Source of the DNA: Hyphomicrobium sp.
GTDB taxonomy: Bacteria; Pseudomonadota; Alphaproteobacteria; Rhizobiales; Hyphomicrobiaceae
Reading direction: 5' to 3'
Assembly: GCA_030598645.1 (NCBI GenBank)
Contig: JAUVPN010000012.1
Location: 1-18,598, forward strand
DNA: 18,598 bases
How positions within the stretch are numbered: position 1 is the stretch's first letter; each line of letters starts with the position of its first letter. The translations under genes and the position numbers were made by a program. Positions 6,760 to 13,920 of the stretch are shown here, one piece after another. The notes under the pieces are model-generated. The model searched no databases and was not told where the DNA came from. It worked only from the letters and a program-made list of their open reading frames with translations.

Positions 6760-9069
6760 ATGAGTGACCCGCAAGCTGCCCTTCCTGAAGAAAACCGTGC
6801 CCCCCAGGGAAGGCTCGTTCCCGCCGCCCCCAGCGTGCTCTCTGCGCGCACCCCCTATGGCGATGTGGATGCGTATATGGGGGGCGCATACGATAGCCAA
6901 GAGAACTTTGGTTTCGACCTGCGTGAATATTGGCGCATCTTCAACAAGCGCAAATGGGTCATCTTCAGCATACTTGTGGCCGTGATTGCCCTGGGTGCCG
7001 TACGCACTTTGATGCAAACCCCACTTTATACGGCCACCGTTCGCCTTCAGATCGACCGTCACGCCGCCGAGGTCGTCAAGGGTGGCAGCGTCATGCCAAC
7101 ATCCGCCAACGACTGGGAGTTTCTTAAGACACAGTATGAGTTGCTGCAAAGCCGGGCGTTGGCGGAGCGCGTGGCGAGTACACTCAAGCTAGGCGATGAC
7201 GCCGATCTTTTTGAGCCTAAACAATTTTCGATTCTGAGAGCTGTGAGGCGCTTTTTTACTTCGCCAGCGGCCTCCAAGGCCCAAGAGACCACGCGCAAGG
7301 ATCGCGAGCGCGCCGCCGCGGGGATCGTGTTAGGCAATTCTGCTGTAACACCGATCCCCGGCTCGCTTCTGGTTGACGTCAGCTATACCGATCCGGTCCC
7401 ATCAAGAGCCCAACTTATTGCCAACGCGCTGGCAAACGCGTTCATCGCCTCCAATCTCGACAAGCGCTTCCAAGCGAACGCCTATGCCAAGATCTTTCTT
7501 GAGGATCAGTTGGCGCAGCTGAAATTGCGTCTTCAAGAGTCGGAGAAGACCCTTTTAGAGTTCGCCCAGAAGGAACAGATCGTTGCCGTCACAGAAAAGG
7601 CTTCGATCGCGGAGAATAATCTTGAGGCCGCCAATCAGACGCTTGGCAAGCTTGTCGCCGAGCGCATCAAGGATGAACAGCTTTGGAAGCAGGTTTCCAC
7701 CGCTACGGCAATCAACCAACCACAACTTCTCACGAATAAGGTCATTGACGCTCTGCGCGCCAAGCGCAATGCGCTTGTTACCGACTACCAAGAGAAACTC
7801 GAAACTTTTAAGCCGAGCTATCCGGCCATGGTGCAGATTCAAAACAAGATCAAGGAGATCGATCGCCAGCTCGGTGCGGAGGTTCAGACAATCAAGGATT
7901 CGCTAAAAGCGCGCTTTGAAGCCTCACAGAGCCAAGAAGCCGAAATGAAAAAGCAGATTGAGACCTTGAGGAGCGAGGTCCTCGATCTACAGAAGCGCTC
8001 CATTCAATATAACATCTTGAAACGAGAGGTGGACACCAACCGCGAGCTCTACAACGGGCTGCTGCAGCGCCACAAAGAGGTCAGCATCGCGGGCGGTGTC
8101 GGGGCCAACAATGTGTTCATTGTCGATAAGGCGGAGGTGCCGGGGGGACCATCCTCACCACGGCTAGGTCGAGCGCTGCTGCTCTCTTTTGCTCTGGGAT
8201 TGGGGGCTGGCATTGCCGCCGCCTATTTACTGGAACAATTTGACGACGCGATACGATCGCCTGAGGAGGTCGAACAAATCACCGGTCTGGCAACGCTGGG
8301 GGTCATCCCCAAGCTTGATAAAAGTCAACAGGTTGAAACCGAAATCGCTGATCCGCGCTCGGTTCTCTCTGAGGCTTACCGGTCCCTTTGCACCGCCCTG
8401 CAATTCTCCACCGAGAGCGGGCTGCCCAAAACACTTGTCGTCACCAGTGCCGGGCCCGGCGAAGGTAAGTCGATTACGGCATTGGGGATCGCCCGACAGT
8501 TTGCCACGATGGGACTGAAGGTTCTGTTAGTCGACGCCGATCTTCGTAACCCTTCGCTCTACAAGAAGCTGTCTTGCGACAACACAATCGGGCTCAGCAA
8601 TTACCTGACGGGGAGTTGCACACCGCCCGAGGCCTTCCAAGCGACCCCAATTCCTGACCTGGCTCTCATGACATCAGGGCCCCTTCCGCCGAACGCCGCT
8701 GATCTATTAAGCAACGCGCGCTTGCTATCGCTGCTCTCGGTGGGCCTGGAGGTGTTCGACCTCATTGTGCTCGATGCTCCTCCGGTCATGGGACTGGCCG
8801 ATGCCCCCTTGATGTCAAATGCAGCAGGCGCCACGGTGTTCGTTGTTGGCGCGGGGCAGGCCCGTTCAAACCACGTTCGCGGAGCATTGAAGCGCTTGCA
8901 TATGGGACGCGGCCTTCTCATCGGGACGGTGTTGACCAAGTTCGACGCGAAGGCTGCCGGTTACGGCTACGGATACGGCTACGGTGCGCACCAATATAGT
9001 TATGGCGGCGCCTTGCTCGGCGCTGAGAGCGATGCGCCTCAACTGACGAACGCCAGCGAGAGCAGCTGA
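6760..9069 (+). CDS. Wzz-domain polysaccharide co-polymerase / BY-kinase (Wzc/ExoP type)
   Basis: A 769-residue inner-membrane tyrosine autokinase controlling chain length and export. The ATG at 6760 is chosen for its GGAAG eight bases upstream; the frame also has a TTG at 6745. A Wzz domain has its first membrane helix at about 66-84. The periplasmic part is largely coiled coil (about 240-440), and a second helix lies at 470-490. The cytoplasmic kinase shows Walker A GPGEGKS (565-571), Walker A' VLLVDADLRNPS (588-599) and Walker B LIVLDAPP (668-675). The autophosphorylated tail has Y735, Y737, Y739, Y741, Y746 and Y748 in a YG-repeat cluster. Kinase and co-polymerase are one polypeptide, as usual in Gram-negative bacteria. 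It should cycle between phosphorylated and unphosphorylated states with the phosphatase at 5070. Its stop overlaps the next start (TGATG). Confidence 0.95.
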   Translation: MSDPQAALPEENRAPQGRLVPAAPSVLSARTPYGDVDAYMGGAYDSQENFGFDLREYWRIFNKRKWVIFSILVAVIALGAVRTLMQTPLYTATVRLQIDRHAAEVVKGGSVMPTSANDWEFLKTQYELLQSRALAERVASTLKLGDDADLFEPKQFSILRAVRRFFTSPAASKAQETTRKDRERAAAGIVLGNSAVTPIPGSLLVDVSYTDPVPSRAQLIANALANAFIASNLDKRFQANAYAKIFLEDQLAQLKLRLQESEKTLLEFAQKEQIVAVTEKASIAENNLEAANQTLGKLVAERIKDEQLWKQVSTATAINQPQLLTNKVIDALRAKRNALVTDYQEKLETFKPSYPAMVQIQNKIKEIDRQLGAEVQTIKDSLKARFEASQSQEAEMKKQIETLRSEVLDLQKRSIQYNILKREVDTNRELYNGLLQRHKEVSIAGGVGANNVFIVDKAEVPGGPSSPRLGRALLLSFALGLGAGIAAAYLLEQFDDAIRSPEEVEQITGLATLGVIPKLDKSQQVETEIADPRSVLSEAYRSLCTALQFSTESGLPKTLVVTSAGPGEGKSITALGIARQFATMGLKVLLVDADLRNPSLYKKLSCDNTIGLSNYLTGSCTPPEAFQATPIPDLALMTSGPLPPNAADLLSNARLLSLLSVGLEVFDLIVLDAPPVMGLADAPLMSNAAGATVFVVGAGQARSNHVRGALKRLHMGRGLLIGTVLTKFDAKAAGYGYGYGYGAHQYSYGGALLGAESDAPQLTNASESS

Positions 9070-9653
9070 TGAGCGCGCAAGAGGCAGTGAAGGTCGCGAT
9101 CGAGCTTATTCAACTGCCCTCGCGCGTGCGACATCAGCAATCTAGGCCGCTACCAAAGGGGGTCGATTTGGTTCTACGCATCGCGGCTGGTGATGAACGG
9201 GCCTTGTCCGAAGCGTCCAGCGCGGTTAGGCGACCGCCGACGCTTGTCCGCGCGGCGGCTGCCTTTTTTGTCGAACAGATCCTGTTCTGTCCTGGTGCGG
9301 ACAGTTATCGAAATCTTGGGACGAGCCGCAATGCATCAGCTGACGAGCTCAGACGCAATATGGCCCTGCTGTTGAGGTGGTGTCATCCTGATGCGGACCG
9401 GAAAGGTGAGCGATCGATCTTTGTCGCACACGTGACCCAGGCCTGGGAGGATCTAAAAACGCCGCAACGTCGCGCCGCATACGATAAGGCAAGACACCCC
9501 CAAGACATCAAATCACGCACACAAAGAATGGTAGCGACACAGCATCGCTTACAACGTTATGCATCGCGCCAGAGATTTGGCATTTGGAGAGATGAACGAA
9601 AGGGACTATTGCGTCGTGCGCTGTCGCTTTTGCTCGTCGGCGCCGGGCATTGA
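9069..9653 (+). CDS. J-domain (DnaJ-like) protein of the EPS operon
   Basis: A 194-residue protein with a single J domain at about 79-140: YRNLG (80-84), a basic helix II ending in the diagnostic HPD (106-108), and a helix III/IV segment AWEDLKTPQRRAAYDK (125-140). There is no Gly/Phe region, zinc-finger or substrate domain of a full DnaJ, so it is a type III J protein that would recruit and stimulate DnaK for a dedicated client. The N-terminal 75 residues are unrecognised; the C-terminal 50 are strongly basic. Its start overlaps the kinase stop by one base, indicating translational coupling and making the kinase or export complex a plausible client. That role is inferred from position only. 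Confidence 0.85.
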   Translation: MSAQEAVKVAIELIQLPSRVRHQQSRPLPKGVDLVLRIAAGDERALSEASSAVRRPPTLVRAAAAFFVEQILFCPGADSYRNLGTSRNASADELRRNMALLLRWCHPDADRKGERSIFVAHVTQAWEDLKTPQRRAAYDKARHPQDIKSRTQRMVATQHRLQRYASRQRFGIWRDERKGLLRRALSLLLVGAGH

Positions 9654-9734
9654 CGCATGTAGCTCCTTGAAGCTTTGACCGAGCCAAGCCCCCATTACTG
9701 CGATCGCTTCCTTTGAAGTGGGATTGTTTACTCA

Positions 9735-11333
9735 GTGATCAAGCAAAGCAAAAGTTTTCGCTGGCTGCGAACGGTGCTTTTAACTGGTCTTGCCGGGATC
9801 TTGCTCTGGCAGGTGGTCGCCAAGAGCTTTGCCGCCTTTCTCGCGCGTGATTGGCCCGAGATGGCACTGAGGCTTAATTCAACCGAACCCACCGCTCTCG
9901 TGACCCTTGCCGATGAGCGGATCAATCCGGCCCCAATCGAAAACGGATCGGATGCTCCAAGCGCTTCCCAACAGCCCTCCGCGACAAAAATCGGGACAAC
10001 TGCGGACGGCCTCGCTGCCTGGGCAACGCTTGCGATGCAAGCCGCCAGAACCGCTCTGTCCGCTGATACGCGGGACCGACAAAGGCCTAATGCACCGCCG
10101 CAGCTTGTCGTGCCATCCGTGGCCGAACCGGAGCGCAATCGGGCGCGCGCTGAAGCGGAATTGGCGCTGATCCATGATCCGCTCAATGCGCGCGCGCTGC
10201 GCGTTCTGGGCCAGCTTTCTGATAGCGCCGGAGATGACACAAAGGCTGCGCAGCTCATGCAAGCCGCCACGCATCGCTCCTGGAGTGAAACCGTCGCCAG
10301 CTACTGGTTGATGTTCAAAAGCTTCGAGAAGGGGGACTACGCCACAGCCCTTTACTACGCCGACGGTTTTTTACGAAAGCGACCGCAGTTCATCGCGCAA
10401 GCCCTGCCGGTTCTGGTTCGCATGGCAGAAAGCGAGAACGAGAATGCAGTCGGCGCCTTAAAGACGATGCTCCTTAGTGACCCACCCTGGCGCTCATCGC
10501 TTTTCTCACATCTTCCCAGTCGAATGACTGATGCGCGTACGCTGCTTCAGCTCCTGTTGAGCGTCAAGGAAAGCTCCTTTCCACCGACACTTGCGGATCT
10601 GCGTGGCTATTTGGACTTTTTGATTGGGCGGAAGTTTTACGAGCTTGCCTACTACACCTGGCTGCAATTTTTGCAGCCCGAGCAGCTGGCCCGCGTGGGC
10701 TTCCTCGCCAATGGCAGTTTTGAGACCGTGCCCTCGGGCCTGCCGTTCGATTGGCTCATCGCTCGGGGGTCATCCGGTGTCACAACCGACATCGCACTGC
10801 GGCCTGAACTGGACGGCGAGTATGCTCTCTCTTTGGAATTCGGGCCAGGACGCGCTGATTTTCGCGGGGTCACCCAACTCCTTATGCTGGCGCCCGGCGC
10901 GTATGAGCTCAAAGGAAAGTACAAGGGTGAACTTATCGGCCGTCGCGGTTTGCAATGGTCGATTGCGTGCGCCGGTGTGCGGCGGGATCCGATCGGGGAG
11001 AGCCGGATGTTCCTTGGAACGGTGCGCACATGGACCGATTTCGTTGTCCCCTTCACGGTGCCAGACACAAACTGCCGCGCCCAAAGCTTGCACCTGACAC
11101 TGGCCGCACGCTCCGCGTCTGAGCGTCTGGTCTCGGGATCCATTTGGTACGATGAGATGATCCTTACACGCGTTGAGGCAACCGACTGGTCCGAACAAAC
11201 AGGCGGGGATAATTCGCGCCCAAAAGACGTTGGCTCGACACCCGGCGTCCCCACTGTAGGAGGCACGCAAAGCGGCGGTCCTTCGCCTGGGGCCGAGGCG
11301 CGAGGAGCGAAGGGATCTGAAGGAGGGCAATAG
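9735..11333 (+). CDS. Membrane-anchored TPR-like protein with C-terminal beta-sandwich, EPS locus
   Basis: A 532-residue protein I cannot name. A GTG start at 9735 has GGGA about 12 bases upstream. A single hydrophobic helix (about 12-32) after a basic N-terminus would anchor it in the inner membrane with the rest periplasmic. A Pro/Ala/Ser-rich linker reaches about residue 130. Alpha-helical repeats follow at about 130-310, including TPR-like signatures (DPLNARALRVLGQLSDSAGD; DYATALYYADGFLRKRP). The region 320-480 looks like a galactose-binding-type beta sandwich, with LANGSFE at the entry, PFDW, and a closing WYDEMILTR strand. The tail is disordered and Gly-rich. A helical scaffold plus sugar-binding-like sandwich in this operon suggests a periplasmic assembly or glycan-contact factor; this is inference. 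Confidence 0.75.
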   Translation: MIKQSKSFRWLRTVLLTGLAGILLWQVVAKSFAAFLARDWPEMALRLNSTEPTALVTLADERINPAPIENGSDAPSASQQPSATKIGTTADGLAAWATLAMQAARTALSADTRDRQRPNAPPQLVVPSVAEPERNRARAEAELALIHDPLNARALRVLGQLSDSAGDDTKAAQLMQAATHRSWSETVASYWLMFKSFEKGDYATALYYADGFLRKRPQFIAQALPVLVRMAESENENAVGALKTMLLSDPPWRSSLFSHLPSRMTDARTLLQLLLSVKESSFPPTLADLRGYLDFLIGRKFYELAYYTWLQFLQPEQLARVGFLANGSFETVPSGLPFDWLIARGSSGVTTDIALRPELDGEYALSLEFGPGRADFRGVTQLLMLAPGAYELKGKYKGELIGRRGLQWSIACAGVRRDPIGESRMFLGTVRTWTDFVVPFTVPDTNCRAQSLHLTLAARSASERLVSGSIWYDEMILTRVEATDWSEQTGGDNSRPKDVGSTPGVPTVGGTQSGGPSPGAEARGAKGSEGGQ

Positions 11334-11649
11334 CAAAAAATGTACCTGTTTTAGCCGACAGGCGTGTTCCAGTCTCGAGACGGCCCCAATGACTTTGGCG
11401 GTAAGCAAAAGAGTCGAGCCGACCTGCTGAAATTTTGGGCAGTCGGTCCCTGGTAAGAGGATTTCGGGCAACAGCCGTACCCAAAGTTTATGAGAACCGA
11501 CTAGAAAGACTTGAGTTGGGGGAAAACGCGGATGGACCTATTTAGGTGTGCCTCGTTTTGGGCTCTAACATCCAACCGGGACTCGTCGCATGTGAAAATG
11601 GTGAGTTCATTCCACATTGCGGGTGAAGGCCTGTAGGGGTGGGGGTGCC
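11334..11649. other. Intergenic region upstream of the sugar transferase gene
   Basis: A 316-bp gap. An imperfect inverted repeat, ccgacctgc and gcagtcgg around an 11-nt loop (11419-11446), could be a terminator stem for the preceding gene but has no T-run. No clear promoter is seen. Just before the next start lies a strong G-rich Shine-Dalgarno region (taggggtgggggtg). Confidence 0.4.
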
Positions 11650-13176
11650 ATGCATCGGTTCGCACTTTTGCTCGTTGACTTATGTTTACTCGCAATTGCC
11701 ACCGTTTTGGCACTCATTCTGCGCGACAACCTCGCTCTTTCCCCTGATCGACTGTACGGGCTGCTCCCGTATCTCGGTGCATCGCTTGTCGCTGCCACCA
11801 TCATCTTGCCTGTCCTCGGTCTGAATCGAACGCTCTGGCGGTTCAGCATCCTGTCTGACTATCTGCGCATTGTGGGGGCTGGTATCCTTATCGTGCTCTG
11901 TGCGGTTGGAATCGGTTTCGGCCTCAACCGGCTTGAAGGTGTCGCTCGCGCTCTTCCTATCTTACAAGGCATCTTGATCATCGCGGCGCTCGTCGGTGTG
12001 CGTGTGGCGATGAGACTGCGTCACAATGCGCGCAAGCCTAGGCCCTCTCATGCATTATCCGACCATCAGCATTCCAGAATAGCCGAAACAATTGTTGTTT
12101 TCGGTCTCAACAGCATCGCTGAACTCTATTTGCGGTCCGTCCGCGAGTTTGCCGCAGATCACATAAAGGTTGCGGGCCTGTTGGGACGTAGCGAGCGCCA
12201 TAGCGGCCGACTTTTGCAGCAGTACAAGATCTTGGGAACGACTGAGCAGCTCGACAGCGTCCTCCGGGATCTAGAGGTGCATGGTGTGTTCGTAAACCGC
12301 ATTGTCGTGACACAAGCGTTTGACACGTTGACGCCGTCGGCACAGGACGCCCTGTTGCACGTTGAGCGGGCCTCCGATATCCGCGTTGACTTCTTTGGCG
12401 AGCATATCGGTCTTCATGAGGATCGAGAACGAACAGCAAGCCAATCAACCGCGCGTACGCGTGCGGCAGACCATGGATATTTGACGTCGGATTCCTTTGA
12501 TTTGGAGCTGGATGAAAACCGTCCGTACTGGCGGGTTAAGCGCGCTCTCGACGTCATCGGTGCCGCTTGTCTCATTGTTTTGTTGGCGCCCCTTATGGGG
12601 CTGCTGGCCATCGTCGCTGCGATCGATGTTGGGCTTCCGGCAGTATTTTGGCAGCAGCGACCAGGCCAGCGCGGTCATCCCTTCAAGCTGCTAAAATTCC
12701 GGACCATGGTGGCCGCTCACGACTCGAATGGATGCCGGCTCAGTGACGAGCAGCGATCGTCACCAGCCGGCCGTTTCTTGCGGCAAAGCCGATTGGACGA
12801 GCTACCCCAACTCTTCAATATTCTCATCGGCCATATGTCGTTCGTGGGTCCGAGACCATTGCTGCCCGTGGATCAAAGCCGGGAGCACAAGTATCGTCTG
12901 CTTGCGCGACCCGGTCTAACGGGGTGGGCGCAGGTTAACGGTGGCCGGAACATCTCGGCAGAAGACAAGAGTGCACTTGATGCGTGGTACATAAAAAATG
13001 CAACGCTGAGGCTCGATCTCAAAATAACCTGGCTCACACTTGCAACGCTTATTGGCGGCGAACGCCCCAATGGGTGGGCTGTCCGTCAAGCGCATCAGGA
13101 ATTGGACCTCGCAAGACCGGCCCAAACCCAAGAGTTTGCAACACAGTTCGCTTCGTCGGAAGGCGCAGTGGCCTAA
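11650..13176 (+). CDS. Undecaprenyl-phosphate sugar phosphotransferase (bacterial sugar transferase family)
   Basis: A 508-residue polyprenyl-phosphate hexose-1-phosphate transferase that starts repeat-unit assembly by moving a sugar-1-phosphate from a nucleotide sugar to undecaprenyl phosphate. The start at 11650 follows a G-rich ribosome binding site. The N-terminus holds about four membrane helices (5-25, 38-58, 74-92, 103-122). A Rossmann-like CoA_binding_3 region (about 147-250) follows, and the catalytic domain begins at VKRALDVIGA (296-305) with its membrane hairpin. Motifs include WQQRPGQRGHPFKLLKFRTM (334-353), LDELPQLFNILIGHMSFVGP (382-401) with the Asp-Glu pair, and RPGLTGWAQVNG (420-431). 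This is the large WbaP/WcaJ-like architecture rather than the short ExoY form; sugar specificity cannot be read from sequence. Confidence 0.93.
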   Translation: MHRFALLLVDLCLLAIATVLALILRDNLALSPDRLYGLLPYLGASLVAATIILPVLGLNRTLWRFSILSDYLRIVGAGILIVLCAVGIGFGLNRLEGVARALPILQGILIIAALVGVRVAMRLRHNARKPRPSHALSDHQHSRIAETIVVFGLNSIAELYLRSVREFAADHIKVAGLLGRSERHSGRLLQQYKILGTTEQLDSVLRDLEVHGVFVNRIVVTQAFDTLTPSAQDALLHVERASDIRVDFFGEHIGLHEDRERTASQSTARTRAADHGYLTSDSFDLELDENRPYWRVKRALDVIGAACLIVLLAPLMGLLAIVAAIDVGLPAVFWQQRPGQRGHPFKLLKFRTMVAAHDSNGCRLSDEQRSSPAGRFLRQSRLDELPQLFNILIGHMSFVGPRPLLPVDQSREHKYRLLARPGLTGWAQVNGGRNISAEDKSALDAWYIKNATLRLDLKITWLTLATLIGGERPNGWAVRQAHQELDLARPAQTQEFATQFASSEGAVA

Positions 13177-13453
13177 AGGGCAGTTCTTGCTCAAGACTTG
13201 ATGTAACAACGAAGGCGGCCGCGAGCGTACCACCCTGGCGCTTTAGGGGAATACCTTTCCCCGGGTGGGGCATGGCGTGGGTCTTGTGGGAGGCCGATTG
13301 CGTTTTTGCCATCAGATTTTTCATCGCCCCGCGGGTCCGTGCCAGAAAGGATTGCATCGCAGACCATTCCTGGATAGCGGCTTTCGTTAATCCTCGTCTA
13401 CGCCCCGCTTAAGACGCGTCCTGAGTTGAACCCACGAGTGTCGCTGAGTGTCC
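13177..13453. other. Intergenic region between sugar transferase and manC remnant
   Basis: No gene is supported. A hairpin ggggaa-tacct-ttcccc (13246-13262) overlaps an alternative pairing with the following gggtgggg but has no T-run, so it is not a clear terminator. Open frames here lack start signals and known motifs. Confidence 0.4.
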
Positions 13454-13690
13454 ATGATCCTTCCTATCATTCTGTCTGGCGGCTCTGGCGCGCGATTGTG
13501 GCCGCTTTCGCGGGGGATGTATCCTAAATAATTCATCCGCTTCTATGACAGTGAAGGCGAAAGTCTGCTTGGCGCTACCCTCAAACGTGCCCGCTTAGGC
13601 GAGATTCGTGCTGCTCCAATCACCATCTGGAACAACGATCACCTTGTCCTTGAGCAACACGCGATGAGGCACCCATTAGCGTTTTGTTGA
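13454..13690 (+). pseudogene. manC: manC remnant (mannose-1-phosphate guanylyltransferase), truncated and interrupted
   Basis: The translation from the ATG at 13454 opens with the nucleotidyltransferase signature PIILSGGSGARLWPLSR and continues MYPK, where a TAA at 13529-13531 replaces the conserved Gln of the PKQF motif. The same frame then resumes with FIRF, SLLGATLKRA and APITIWNNDH, matching the next family blocks, and ends at a TGA at 13688. Only about 78 of the usual 460-480 codons remain; everything after the region around the NEQH-like block is missing. An intact enzyme would make GDP-mannose for the EPS. The nonsense codon and 3' loss show that this copy is dead; its role may be supplied by a copy elsewhere. 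Confidence 0.88.
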
Positions 13691-13920
13691 GTTTAAATTG
13701 CGCCGCAGTATCTGTTGTTTGCCACAGAATAACCAGACGACTGAGTTGCGGAGCTCTCGGCACCGATATCAATTCATGAACATAGTGTTTCAGCTATGTC
13801 CTGAATTGGTGATTCATTGAATAAAAATAGAAAACTGTCCTCTTTGTTCACGCGATATTAGCTACAAGACCGCAAAAAACAAAATGTGTACTGCGTATCT
13901 CGAGGGGCATTGTCGAAAAA
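13691..13920. promoter_or_regulatory. AT-richer leader of the REC-TackOD1 / GT2 / HlyD operon
   Basis: A 230-bp gap, visibly richer in A and T than its surroundings. It contains a long inverted repeat at 13771-13807 (listed separately) and ttgaataaaaatagaaaact just after it. A GAGGGG at 13902-13907 lies 13 bases before the ATG at 13921, a little far for a strong ribosome binding site. The operon promoter most likely lies here, but no -35/-10 pair is convincing. Confidence 0.4.
13771..13807. promoter_or_regulatory. Near-perfect 15/14-bp inverted repeat upstream of the second operon
   Basis: aattcatgaacatag and ctatgtcctgaatt pair over 14-15 positions with one bulge or mismatch around the 8-nt loop tgtttcag. 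It lies 81-117 bp past the end of the manC remnant and 114 bp before the response-regulator start. It is not followed by a T-run, so a dimeric regulator operator, a structured mRNA leader or a mobile-element scar are the options. Confidence 0.55.

Noticed and set aside
13246..13262. Hairpin behind the sugar transferase as a terminator
   Set aside because: The stem is only 6 bp with no following T-run, and it competes with another pairing; not called as a terminator.
12984..13412. 142-codon plus-strand frame crossing the end of the sugar transferase
   Set aside because: Half of it is a shadow of the transferase and the rest matches nothing I recognise.
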